Shown here: one piece after another, positions 41,926 to 52,652 of the stretch
How the letters are laid out: each line of letters opens with the position of its first letter
Position numbering within the stretch: the stretch's first letter is position 1
Origin: Phytophthora quininea
Taxonomy: Eukaryota > Oomycota > Peronosporomycetes > Peronosporales > Peronosporaceae
Direction of reading: 5' to 3'
Length of the DNA: 64,000 bases
NCBI GenBank assembly: GCA_011947345.1
Contig: JAAVTG010000538.1
Coordinates: 186,001 to 250,000, forward strand
Notes under the pieces: model-generated
Databases searched by the model: none
What the model was told of the DNA's origin: nothing
What the model saw: the letters and a program-made list of their open reading frames with translations, nothing else
Program-made: the position numbers and the translations under genes

Positions 41926-42336
41926 ATGAAGTTGCGTTTGTCGCTGACCTTGGTGGTAGCCGCTCTACTCGCAACCACCTACGCCGATTCCTCGCCGGCG
42001 CGGCAATCCGTCACGACTGCTGAAATGCCAGCAAACGGAAGTCAAGTGATCAAAGCGGCGGCTGTCGAAAATCGGCTTCTGCGAGCCATCGACGACGATG
42101 AGGACAAAGAGAGAGCTGGGCTGTCATGCTTGTCAACGAAGATCGCCGACGCAAAACTGAAACTGAGGTACGCGAGGTGGCAGGCCAACGACCCCAAGCC
42201 TCTTTGTGTCCTCGAGAAACTGAAGGCCGGCGGATCGACACTGGATGACTACCCGACCATGGTCGTTTGGCTCCAGTACAGTCTCCAGTACAGGAAGAAA
42301 CATCGTTTCGTTTCGTTTCTCAGTGAGGTACATTGA
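41926..42336 (+). CDS. RXLR-type secreted effector, copy 1 (truncated C-terminus)
   Basis: 136 residues: signal peptide to about residue 20 (TTYA), an RLLR motif at 50-53, an acidic DDDEDKER segment, then a helical C-terminal part (LSTKIADAKLKLRYARW). From about 42250 it departs from the other two copies, with several substitutions over 45 bases, then an unrelated CGTTT microsatellite and a stop at 42336. About 60 C-terminal residues of copy 2 are therefore missing. Likely a truncated paralogue; RXLR proteins enter plant cells and alter host processes, the target here being unknown. Confidence 0.75.
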   Translation: MKLRLSLTLVVAALLATTYADSSPARQSVTTAEMPANGSQVIKAAAVENRLLRAIDDDEDKERAGLSCLSTKIADAKLKLRYARWQANDPKPLCVLEKLKAGGSTLDDYPTMVVWLQYSLQYRKKHRFVSFLSEVH

Positions 42337-42449
42337 TGTCACTTAGCTGTGCTAACGACTTCCTATGTCCGTCCTAGTGTATGCCCCTATGTCACCCACT
42401 AGCTATCCCTGTCCGTCTGGCTCCCCCAGGAAGCCTTGTTGCGTGACCC

Positions 42450-43740
42450 CTAACGGATGTCACTCACGACGCCTTCCGGTTCCGTGATAACCATATTATC
42501 TACCCAGTAGGCGACATCTCCTTCAAGGTGTTGTAGCACCCAACCCCACTTTTGTTGTTGCAGAGGGTCATTTGTAAGACACACTTGTACGCTTCGCCGA
42601 GTATCCACTGCTCTGTCAGCCAGTGCGTCCGCCGTCTTATTGTATCGCCGAAGATGGTGATGCCATTTAATCACATATAATTGGTCAGCATGCCGCCTGC
42701 ATTTCCAATAGGTCTGCTTCAGGTGAGCCGCAATGGGAGGTCGTTGACTTCGATGCTGCTGAATAATCATATTACTGTCCCCGATGATATGTAAGGAGAG
42801 AACTTCAAGCTGGTGCATGTGCGTAGTCCCATTAAGAGGCCAAGATGCTCAGCAACGTTATTCGTAGTTTTCGAATTGGCGTAAGACGTGTGTCCGATCC
42901 AGCAAACCCTAGTAGCAGATGCGGTCGATCCTCCTGCGCGAAGCTCTATCGCTCCACTTCCACCTGGGCCAGGATTGCCACGTGACCCTCCGTCGAAGAA
43001 CAAGAGGAAAGTCGAGTTAGTTCCTAACGCGAGAGACCGAGGCAGAGCTCCTCCTCGAGGAGCCAGAGCTCTGCGTAGTATAGTGCTCGCCAACTCGCCG
43101 TATTTACTCCCGGAAGAGTAAGATACGTGATATTGAACCGTATTGTATCCCTGACGGAGACGTGATTGCAATGACATCGCATGAGTTGAAATGATTTGAT
43201 TAACTAGTTAGCGGATTCTCTCGTCTGGAAGGTGTAGCTTAGACAATCTATCTAATCAAGAATCCATTCGCAGAATTCAGCTAAACTCGCGGGATCCAAA
43301 TACTCTGCGGCCGTTCTAGAAGAATGTCCTTCGGGGGATCAAACCCCAATTGCCGGACTAGTTCTGCAATCGCTGAGGAATCGCAATGAAGATCCGTCGC
43401 ATGCTGGTAAATGAATTGGTAGTGCATCTTAAAGGAATTTTGCAGATTAGCAACGTTAGGCATTTCTGCCTCTGTCTCACGGAAATGAATGTCGTTTCGC
43501 AATCTCCATGTGGCGTGGAAAACAATAGCAGTTTGCACTCTCCAAAGAAACAGCAATTATTTTTGCTTCTCTCTCCATCTTGTGGAGTAACGGTGGTAAG
43601 TACCCCAGATCGGCCCGCAGCAACCTCGGATGGGTCTTCTACACCACTGAGCTGGCTGCGTACACCTGAAGCCGTCTCTGGTCGAACACACCACCAGATT
43701 GGCTGGCAGTACCCTACTATTATCCTTCTACACCCTCTAG
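42450..43740 (-). mobile_element. LINE fragment with RNase H domain
   Basis: Reading on the minus strand: WRVQTAIVFHATWRLRNDIHF (zf-RVT tail, 43281-43556), then an RNase HI domain in two frames. These are FFDGGSRGNPGPGGSG with NNVAEHLGLLMGL (42767-43177), then LHIIGDSNMIIQQ and NKTADALADRAVD (42450-42818), giving all four catalytic acids. A one-base break lies near 42815. The 5' part with the reverse transcriptase is missing, so it is a dead fragment of the same family as 24183-25031. Confidence 0.8.
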
Positions 43741-43798
43741 CTAACAATGTCTTACTGCGTGTAAATTTATGCTTGCTGTGATTCTTTCGATTTCCTAC

Positions 43799-46669
43799 CT
43801 AACGTCGGCGTCGTTTTGTTTCCTCACATGAGGCACGAACGATCGATTCTTGTCGATCTAGGTGCTCTGGTGACCATGTGCTATAGAGTTCGCTCAAATT
43901 TGCGTTCATCAGACCAGTAAAGCCACTCGTTGCCCTCTCCGATACGTTGCCGAGCAAACGCATGGATTGATCTCGTGGCACTTGGCTGGGGGTGTCGCAA
44001 TGAAAAGATGAACGAGCATCATCGAGTTCGTACGCTGGGGAGTATGAATGGTCCGCCTCGTAAACAGAGCTAGAGGAAGTCCGCGCCTCGGAACCTGCAG
44101 TTGTTTCCTCATCAGAGGGTGCAGCAGAGTCATCTCGTCGGTTTAATCCTAGCTGTAGTTCTGAACGAGCCGCACGCTTCCGCGAGATTTTCTTGCGTCT
44201 CGCTTTGGGTCGCGATTCTGTAGCTGAAATGAATCTAGGTACTACAGGAGGCATCCCTGGACACGACAACCCAGCCTTTGTTGTGGCGTGAATAACATGC
44301 ACGCAGATGCCGTACTTGAAAAATATCTACACCCGCACGAGTTTTTACCAAGTCAACCGTCCAACCGCAGCTTGGTATACCCAGCCACTGCATTCACCGT
44401 ATATGCAGTGACTTAATAGGTTTCGTAACATCATCAGGATTTTCATCATCCATGTCGAGTTCTGCACCATGATCAGTTGTTTGCACTTCGGCTAGGTCGT
44501 ACACAAGTGATGTACAGGTATCTCCCGACGGAGGTTGAGTGTCGGCAGTAAGATCCCCACCTTTGGCATATCCGTTGTACAGAGCTCGAAGCCGTGATGA
44601 AACTGTGGGCACGGTGTGAAAAGTAGTCCTGCTGTGAATAAAAGCCAAACGAGATGCGTCCAATCCGTGTACTAACTCAGTGGGCGTGGTTTTCGAGGAG
44701 TCATTGACCAGTTTGAGCGTCCGATGATAGGTTTCCACCGGATTATTGGTTGCTGCGTGGCCAGATTTGGTCATGAACGCTTGCCAGTTCGAGAATCGCT
44801 TGCTATTTATCCACTGCTTTTTGAAGTGCAAGCTGATCTTACGGCAAGAAGCACATCTTAATTCTTCACGAGACCATCGCTCCATTGCTTGCTTTTTTAT
44901 ATCGAGAAATTCGCCTCGTGAACGTGCGAAATGCATCGCATTGAAATCCCGAAAAACATTCCAACAACTCGGGGAGGTTGGCCTATGGTATGCTTTCGCA
45001 CGTTTTGAAGTACGTGAAACCAGCACATTAAAATTGTAGAGTTGGGGAGTTCTGACGCGCATGCGTTATAGTGAGCATCGTCCGCATCGGTCATCACAAA
45101 CATCGGATTGAAGTCAACGTTGAACAGATCTTTCACAACTTCTTTCAAACTCCGAAGCAACCAAGTAACGTCTTCGTTCCGTCGTTTTGAAGTACAGCAA
45201 TATGCAAGAGGGAAAAAGCACCCTCGTCGATCCGATATCCCCAAAATGAAAACGGGGTAATTCTGGTGAACTATTTTGTGAGTACTATCAAGGTGTAAGA
45301 TAGTATTGCAGTCTTCATTTTCTTGGGCCTTGACATAGGCTTCCAAAAGCGACAAACATGTCAAACCGATGCGAAACGGAGAGCTTGGAGATCCGTCCCC
45401 CAGTTTTGGCGACATTCCGGAATCGCTATGTTCTTTGTCGCACAGAATTATTAGCTCTTCAGGTCCCCGAGGTAGCGATAACAGGGATGTGTACATGTAT
45501 CCTGAGCAGATATCAATCACTGGCTGCATCGTATCCTTTTTGTTCTTCGATCTCCATCGCTTCACAAAGCCAGCCACCTGTTGCGGCTTAGGCGCTGGTA
45601 TCGAAAACTCGCCATTGCTGATCTTTCTACTGAGTAAAGCGAACAATTTGCTTGCCACTATAGAAGAATTCTCCTCTAGCCTATCGCGAAGGTAGCCCTT
45701 CATTTCCACCGTTAATTTAGGAGACTCAGGCAGATCTACACCTGAAACATCCACCACATGCTCACTTTGCACATACACCTCTGCAAATAAGACTTCTTCG
45801 CAGGAAAGAACGCGGTATCGACAAGGACAACGGTGGGAGCAATGCTTTGACCTGCACGCGGTTATAATCCTCCTCATCAAGTGTTGTTGTAGATGCAACT
45901 TGTCTTCGTTTCGAGACAAATGATCCATTGTACACTTCCTGGAATCACTTTGGGGTCGTCTAAAACTCGGAAGTGTTTTTAAATACTCTTCCCAAGACTC
46001 GCAAGGAACATCGCCGACATTATCACCTACTTTCCACACACGAACCCAAGACCCATTGACAACCGGCCCCAGCTGCTGTTATCACACACACCGTCAGATA
46101 GATACTATATCATTTAAAGTGTCACGTCTTACCGGTGTTTGCTCGGTCGGACGACCTGAGGATGTACTGCTACTTTCATTAATATTCCCACCTTCTAGTC
46201 CTTCAGTGTTGGAGCGATCAGAGGTTACGCCACTACTCGAGAGTAAGTTTCTTTGGAGAAAAGCTGAAGTTGACGACATACCATCCGCAATAACGGTTGC
46301 CAGTGATTCACGTAAAGCGTCACGGCGAGTAACCCCAGATACCTCGCCTGCAACTAGATCAAACATCCGAATTGATCGCCATCCACTCTGGTTAGCGGGA
46401 TCTACAATTCCGCTGCCATCACAATACCACTTGATCTTATTAATCATACAGTCGATTTTGTCGTGACTGTCGAGGTGCAGCGGGTATTTCATGCCAGGTT
46501 CTACGCGCAGCACACGAGCAGTCCTAAGCCACTGCGGCTCCATAACCGTGTTTGGAACGTAGTACATGATGCAGTCCCCAGCTACGATACTCTTTTGGCC
46601 GATCTCTTCGATGAGTTCAAGTAGCCATGGAGGTCGGTCTGTGTATCTTGTTTCCATCCCCGAGATCAC
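43799..46669 (-). mobile_element. MULE-type DNA transposon transposase gene (degenerate)
   Basis: Exon 1 (46669-46133) encodes a WYCDGSG-containing N-terminal domain; a 57-bp GT..AG intron (46132-46076) follows in phase 0. Exon 2 has the MULE catalytic core: LHLDSTHKI, MTDADDAHYNA, ILMCWFHVLQNVRKH and, after a frame break near 44950, NNPVETYHRTLK carrying the last acidic residue. Further down, the SWIM zinc-finger pattern CxC...CxH can be read across an in-frame TGA near 44394 and two A/T homopolymer breaks between 44310 and 44360. A basic, Ser-rich tail ends at 43799. Terminal inverted repeats were not identified. Confidence 0.8.
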
Positions 46670-47090
46670 GCCGCTGGCGGTGTAGCTGGTGTCGTTTCCG
46701 GATGTGTTAGTGAAGCAATTCCCCTATAGCTATTTTGGAGTCGTAGTAAGATAAGAATGCTGCAGAGAAACCAAAACCACTAAATCCGCAGCATTACCAG
46801 CAGATCGACATGCTGCGCATCCAGCAAAACTTGGTCGAAGCAATGCTTAGCATATGTACGTGCTGGTGAACCGATGCGATCAACACTGCTATTTAATGTT
46901 ACCGGTATCTACAACGACTATCAAATCATGGGTGCATTAGCCCTGGTCGTGGTAAGGTAGGCCAGCCCACATCGAGGGTGTAGAAGACCCATACGAGGGC
47001 ACTGCAGTCCAATGTTGGGTTGTTTCCGACTTTTCCTCGTTTTAAACATGTTGTATCTTCAGGAACTATTATTATTTTGCTTAGACAACT
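46670..47090. other. Spacer between the MULE gene and repeat unit 2
   Basis: Nothing recognised; the outer end of the MULE may lie here. Confidence 0.4.
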
Positions 47091-47364
47091 AGATATGGTT
47101 GAATATGGCAGTTTACCCGACTTCATTACGATTTTGTATAGATCTTAAAAGCCAATGAAAGTTCAAATATAAATTATCAACCAATCGCTACGCATCTGAT
47201 CCCAAATTTTGACCAATGGCATGTCTAGAGAAAAGGCAAGTCATGTAAGCCAGCCATTCCGACGTATCGGGTCGGAAAGCTCCGTTAAATATGTGTATCT
47301 CCTCTCAAAACGGCAGTCAAAAGCATATCACTCGCATATTTTCCGTTTATTCGACTAGAGAGGC

Positions 47365-49389
47365 ATGGGTTTAGAGGAGTTGGCGCCCGGCAACACGAAG
47401 CGTGCAAAGGCAACTGCAGTGGCGGCATTTATGAGGTTTCTTAAGTCTGAGGGTGTGAGTGAAGAGTATGTGCGTGTGTGTATTGAGCGTGATGAGAGTG
47501 GGAGGTGTTTTGTGTCCGTCATGGACAAGTTTGGAATGCATCTCGCTTTTAACGAGGGCAGGAAAGGCAAGCCGCTGGCTCGAAACACCTCGATGCAGTA
47601 CTATCGGCAGGCAAAACTTTGGCTGCTCGATCAGTTTCCTCAGCATCGAGCCTCATTAGAAGCTCGCCTGCTCAAAATGGGGAAGACCCTCGACAGTTTT
47701 TGCATGAAGCGTGACAGTGGCGGCTTTATCAGTAAGGCGCCACCATGTACAAAGGTTGACTTAAAACGAATGCTTGTGTATTTGTATGTTAATGCGAGCT
47801 GCTCTACTGACTACCAGGATCCTGCGCTGTTGTGTCTCCTGTGGCACTTGTTCGGGAGAGCCTCGGATCTTGCGCTTCTCCGCAAGACCAACGTGTCCAT
47901 CGATGCCGGCAACGTACTCTTCGTGCGCTTCATCCGGATGAAGACATCCGAGGAGCAAGGTTTGTCCCTCTTCCCCGGAACAGAGTTCGAGACCTGCCCG
48001 TTGCTAGCAATGGCGCTGGCCCTGGTCATGCAGACGGCACCGTCACCCGACGTCATCGACAACCTGCCCGAGACGCCCGCCCAAGCTTCCATCTCACTCA
48101 CTCCGGACGTGCCGTTGTTGGAGGTCCTCGACCACCCTGTTGAGTCTACTGGGCTCAGGCCACCGACGACAGCAGGAGCGGAGACGACCCCTACCATCTA
48201 CTCCCACGTGAACCACGTGCTGGACCGGATCGCTGCAGCTGCTGGAGTCACTACAGCGCTGACGTCGCACTCCTTCCGGCGTGGCGGTGCTCAGCACGCC
48301 AACGGGAGTGATGAGCTCACGGCACGGTGGATCTTCGACCGAGGTGCCTGGAACATGAGCACAACAAACAAGGGGTTTAACTACATTTTCAACACCAGCA
48401 AAGAAGATCACAAGGTTAGCAAGATACTCAGTGGGCACGAGGCGAAGGCATCTGTGGTGCTGCAAAACTTAACAGCATTCGACTCGAAGACGAGGGACAC
48501 GATCTCCAGATTCCATCACCTCCTGTTCACCACCTGCCACAACCTTCAAGCCGCCCGCAACAACGTTAATCAAGCTGTTCTCGACGTGCTCACTTCAAGT
48601 GTGATCCGCCACTACCCGTTGCTGAAGTCCTTGAACGCTGAAGCCCCTGCTGTCATGCGCATCGATGCCTGCGTTGCAGAGGCAGGATGCTCGTTCGCTG
48701 AATTACTAGCGTGGTCGTCACATCTTGCTAGTCCAGAGCCATCCTGTGGTGATAGCACACCTTCACCTGCAAAGCCCACACTCCAGCAACCGACGAAACC
48801 AAGCGCAGAACAGAAGATCATCAATCACCAGGCTGCTGTGATTAGCCACTTTATCGAGCACGCCCAGCGTCAAGATGCTCGCATGGACGCGCTTGAGGCT
48901 AAGCTGCAAGCTCCTACACGCAAACGAGACAAGCCGGCAACTAGCGCGCCCGATGTCAGTCAGATCAAGAAAAAGCAGCGCAGGTCAGCAGTAACTCACC
49001 TTCACGCGACTTGGTACGCTTGGTACGCTCAAGAACCACCAATGTGGCGGGCACCGATCACGAAGCAGCAGCGATCCGAAGCCAAGCAGGTAGTTGCCTA
49101 CATGAAGCTGTTCTTGGATGACGGCTTTGTCCTCGACACGACGGCAGCAAACTTCCGCCACCAGGTGCTATCCGTTGGAATCCGCGCGGAGAAATCCGTC
49201 GCTGCCTTTCTCGACGAACATGGCATCAGCTCGCGTGGCTCCGGTGCCGTCCTTAAGCACCTCCGTTCTCTTCACCGCTCTGGCGCGTTGAACTCCAAGA
49301 TTGAGCGCCACGAACAGCCTGCAAACCCCGCTATCCAAGACCCTGCCCCCGGATACACACAGAACATTCTGGAACGGGTTAGTCGCTGA
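47365..49389 (+). CDS. Crypton-like tyrosine recombinase, copy 2
   Basis: The translation is identical to the gene at 36639-38663 over all 674 residues, with the same R165, H302-x-x-R305, W329 and Y340. Both copies could be active, or one may be a very recent duplicate. The upstream sequence differs by one base (47354). Confidence 0.82.
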   Translation: MGLEELAPGNTKRAKATAVAAFMRFLKSEGVSEEYVRVCIERDESGRCFVSVMDKFGMHLAFNEGRKGKPLARNTSMQYYRQAKLWLLDQFPQHRASLEARLLKMGKTLDSFCMKRDSGGFISKAPPCTKVDLKRMLVYLYVNASCSTDYQDPALLCLLWHLFGRASDLALLRKTNVSIDAGNVLFVRFIRMKTSEEQGLSLFPGTEFETCPLLAMALALVMQTAPSPDVIDNLPETPAQASISLTPDVPLLEVLDHPVESTGLRPPTTAGAETTPTIYSHVNHVLDRIAAAAGVTTALTSHSFRRGGAQHANGSDELTARWIFDRGAWNMSTTNKGFNYIFNTSKEDHKVSKILSGHEAKASVVLQNLTAFDSKTRDTISRFHHLLFTTCHNLQAARNNVNQAVLDVLTSSVIRHYPLLKSLNAEAPAVMRIDACVAEAGCSFAELLAWSSHLASPEPSCGDSTPSPAKPTLQQPTKPSAEQKIINHQAAVISHFIEHAQRQDARMDALEAKLQAPTRKRDKPATSAPDVSQIKKKQRRSAVTHLHATWYAWYAQEPPMWRAPITKQQRSEAKQVVAYMKLFLDDGFVLDTTAANFRHQVLSVGIRAEKSVAAFLDEHGISSRGSGAVLKHLRSLHRSGALNSKIERHEQPANPAIQDPAPGYTQNILERVSR

Positions 49390-49521
49390 ACACAGCCGAA
49401 TACACGTTAGTCTCCAGGTCAACTTTAACACCGAACACGCGCTGATGCCCATACACACGCGTCGCCACGCTCCCTCCCTCGTTTTCGCTCGCCCTGCTTC
49501 TTCCACACAAACATAAGAGAT

Positions 49522-49587
49522 ACCTCAGGTGGGGTTCGAACCCAACGACCTTCCCTTCCGGGTGCTCTACCACTGAGCTACTGAGGT
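49522..49587 (-). tRNA. tRNA-like sequence, degenerate anticodon arm, repeat unit 2
   Basis: Identical to 38796-38861, with the same acceptor stem, A box and B box and the same short anticodon arm. Confidence 0.5.
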
Positions 49588-50351
49588 GGGGGTTAGTACA
49601 GCTCAAGACAGGGGTATACTCGTTGGAGGCCCGAGGGGAATTAACACCGCCACAGTTCTTCATGGCGGGCGACAACCCTGCTAGCCGCACCGTGTTCGGC
49701 ACGACCCCTCAATACACCCTCCTGGGCGGTCACTCGGGCACTGACACGCGTCGGCGAGTTTTGCGTCGCCGAAGCCAGTCATTCGTGCCGGCGTATTTAC
49801 TTTTTTCGAGTTTTTACGGAACTATGTACAATTTGTATAAGCATACTCATTTCAGCATTTCCCAGGAGGTAGCTTGAGTTTTGTATTCATACAAACTACT
49901 AGTGTGCGTCGGAAAGGTCGGCGGTCGGATAAATTTTGGTATGGCATAGGTAGCCCAAGAACAAAGACGCCATGTGAAAATAATTCCAATCGAACGAAAT
50001 TTTTATTTTGCCTATAGAAAAGTCGAAGCCATTTTGCTCGGAATGCCATGTTTGACCTACGATAATTCAATAGCCAAAACAGATCCGATCATGCCACTAC
50101 CCCCACTTTTCTTAGAAAAACGTCAATTTAATGGCATAAAAATATTGTGAGCTAATTAACAAAACTGGATATTTTAGTTTTCGGGCTACCCCGAAAAATG
50201 CCGTTTTCGGTCTGGTTGAGTCAATCCTTGTTAAGAGCCAATCAGAGTAAAGATTAGGGGACGTTCTTGAGACACATAGAAGGTGTACTTGAAGCCCTCG
50301 ACCAATAGGAACGCTTTATGTATGTATGTTTACTACCATAAAGATAGCCAG

Positions 50352-50597
50352 TCGATTCAGATGCTTAACTTGTTTCCTGGTTGTTCTTATGGTTGGGGGT
50401 GCTATTCTGAAATCTGATCTGTTGAATGATGATTGAATTTGAATGGGATATTTGAATGCGAAGTTAATCATTTCCTTTCTTCTGGATGTTTTCTGTAGGC
50501 CCTCGGCCCTGCAGCCCCCGCAGGGACTCGAACCCCAACCGGAGGGATGAACTTCGTGAGTTGTATACACAACCCACTGGACCACCAGGAGGCCCCG
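50352..50597 (-). mobile_element. SINE with 16-bp target-site duplication (unit 2)
   Basis: Identical to the unit 1 element, including its flanking CCATAAAGATAGCCAG repeats at 50336-50351 and 50598-50613. The insertion therefore predates duplication of the large block. Confidence 0.85.
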
Positions 50598-50802
50598 CCA
50601 TAAAGATAGCCAGCATAGGCTCAAAAATGTATTGACGGGGTTGCCGTCTGCAACATGTTGTCGCTGACGGCAATTCCGTCACACTGGTTTTCGCGCGGTA
50701 ATCCTAAATGTTGAATACCAACAAGAAGCTTTTTGTTTTGTATCGTTGGGTGCAATCCATTTTCGCTTTCGCCTGGTATACTCTTCAAGCCTCGTAGTCG
50801 AC

Positions 50803-52090
50803 ATGGAGACACGTGAAGAACAAGAAGAAACGATGGCGGTCCTTGCCTTTCTCGAAGAATACCAAGACGAGGAGAGTGGCAATCCTGAAACATTTCCTAG
50901 CGTCCCGAAACCAAACCAATCCAATCGTCGCAAGCAGAAGGCCAGGCCTCGCTACTCGACGAAGCTCCTGCATCGCAGAAAAGCGGAGCTGAGAGATCTC
51001 CAAGGTCGAGCGGTGGTACTTGAACAGTGGCTAGACCGGCTAAAAAGTGCGAATACGGGAGACGTCAAGCGTCAAACTATTTCCACATATCGGCGCGACG
51101 GCTTCAAGTGGGAGCAGTGGATGAACACAGCTCTGGATGAGTTTCAGAAGCGACGACAAGCCGAACATGCCAACCACAAACTCAAAGAAATTCGAGAGAA
51201 TCTCACCGAAGTTTTTGCGGAAGTGGCCAATACACTTTCCAGCCGACCATCAGCAGAGGTGAGTGAGCTTCCTATTCAACCAGCACCGTCAACTAACATG
51301 AGCAATTCCATCCGAATGCAGGACAAGAACTTTGTATTTGCAGACCACCACCACGCGTTGGAGAACAACCTCGCAACTGTCAACAAACTCGATGAGCGAG
51401 CTAAAGAACTTTGCCAGGACGTCGACGGCGTATTCCCAGTGAAGATGCCATCTTTTGGTTACTGCTTGCAGTCCACGACGAGCAAAACCCACGGACGGAT
51501 GGTGGAGCTTACTGCGAAAATCTCTCTGGAGTGTTCCGTTCAAGAAGCACACGAAGTCATGTGGACGGAGCAGAATAGTCTCCAAGAATCCCCAGACAAG
51601 CCATATCGATACGTACGCTGCCGATGATCTGTTTTGCAACGTTTTACTAATGCCTTGTGCAGTTCCAGATGAAGGAACTCGATCCTGACTCCGTGGCCAA
51701 GAGTTTTGACATGACCCTTCATTGTCGCGACGAAACGCTAGATTTTCACGGCCTTCAATTACTTCGCAAAGTGGAGAGTGCTGATAAATTTGTTCAAGTC
51801 CGAATCTCCAAGCTGTTTCTAACTACTCAAGGACTGCATCTTTGCGAGTACGCGTGGACTGCCATCTCCAAAAAATGGATGATCGTTTCCACTGCGACGT
51901 TCGATTCCACACCAAACTCTTTGTGGAGCTAGACGACGGGTTGTCAGCAGCACAAGAAGAGGGCATCAAGCACAAGCAAGAGGACGTGTTAGACGTCTGG
52001 GGTCTCAAGATGAGGATGCACTGGATGGAACTACAAGAATCTGTCATCGAGAAGACTGCATCAGCAAGCATTTTAATGACTAGGGTATGA
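50803..52090 (+). CDS. M96-like protein, block copy 2
   Basis: Exon 1 is 50803-51612, intron 51613-51662 (TACTAAT branch site), exon 2 from 51663. It retains the base missing in copy 1, so the frame is open to the in-frame stop at 51932. The family-typical C-terminus (VELDDGLSAAQEEG onward) lies in the next frame to 52090, the same break as in the other two copies. Coiled-coil and START-like regions as described for 35017. Confidence 0.75.
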
Positions 52091-52560
52091 CCGTCGACAT
52101 CTTTAGCATTTGCCATTTATGTTCTGTTGTATTCATACTACTGCATACTCTTCATTCTTCCCTGCCTTCCAGGAAATCCCGACTTCTTTCCCTTCCTAAT
52201 ATCTCAGTGACGCTCTGTCGTAGCCTAGAAGTTTTCCCAGCAGCAAAACCTGTCAGTCCTACTTAGAAAACAAACGAGAAACAAACAGAAAGCATTAGGC
52301 AGAGATAACAAATAATAGAGGACCTGTGAACCACCACCACCTAAGTCCTAGTCAGAATCCGCAATTGGTCGATTGCGCCAAACATGAACAAGCTAATGTG
52401 TGGTGATCCTACGGACAATGATACAGGCGAAGCTGGCAGAAGCTTTCCGGCAATGCACATCATCATGTACAACGCGTAAGCTGTACACGTTCGGGCTGTA
52501 CAGGTAGAGCATAATCATGTGAGCACGTAAGCAGAAAACATCGCTTGCCGAGGACTCCTT

Positions 52561-52611
52561 GCTCACTTTGCACTTTGCACTTTGCACTTTGCACTTTGCA
52601 CTTTGCACTTT
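52561..52611 (+). promoter_or_regulatory. Inr-like heptamer array (RXLR copy 2)
   Basis: Same ACTTTGC array as 41834-41884, 41 bp before the ATG at 52653. Confidence 0.65.
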
Positions 52612-52652
52612 ATCACCAAGCCTCGAATAACCTGCCCCAAAGACGTTTTACC

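Larger units (their letters stand above)
36364..42262 (+). repeat. Large direct repeat, unit 1 (about 5.9 kb)
   Basis: Begins ATATGGTTGAATATGGCAG and is nearly identical to 47091-52990 (offset 10726, then 10727 after a one-base deletion near 40274). It carries the recombinase gene, a tRNA-like sequence, a SINE, an M96-like gene, a spacer (41400-41830) and the 5' part of an RXLR gene. I noticed only a handful of differences (for example 36628 C versus 47354 T). Spacer 38664-40076 has, besides the tRNA-like and SINE parts, about 700 AT-rich bases without a recognisable gene. Confidence 0.92.

Noticed and set aside
36639..49389. Considered a DIRS or Ngaro retrotransposon because of the tyrosine recombinase
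   Set aside because: No reverse transcriptase or RNase H is in frame or adjacent in the repeat unit; the RNase H at 42.8 kb belongs to a separate LINE fragment outside the repeat.
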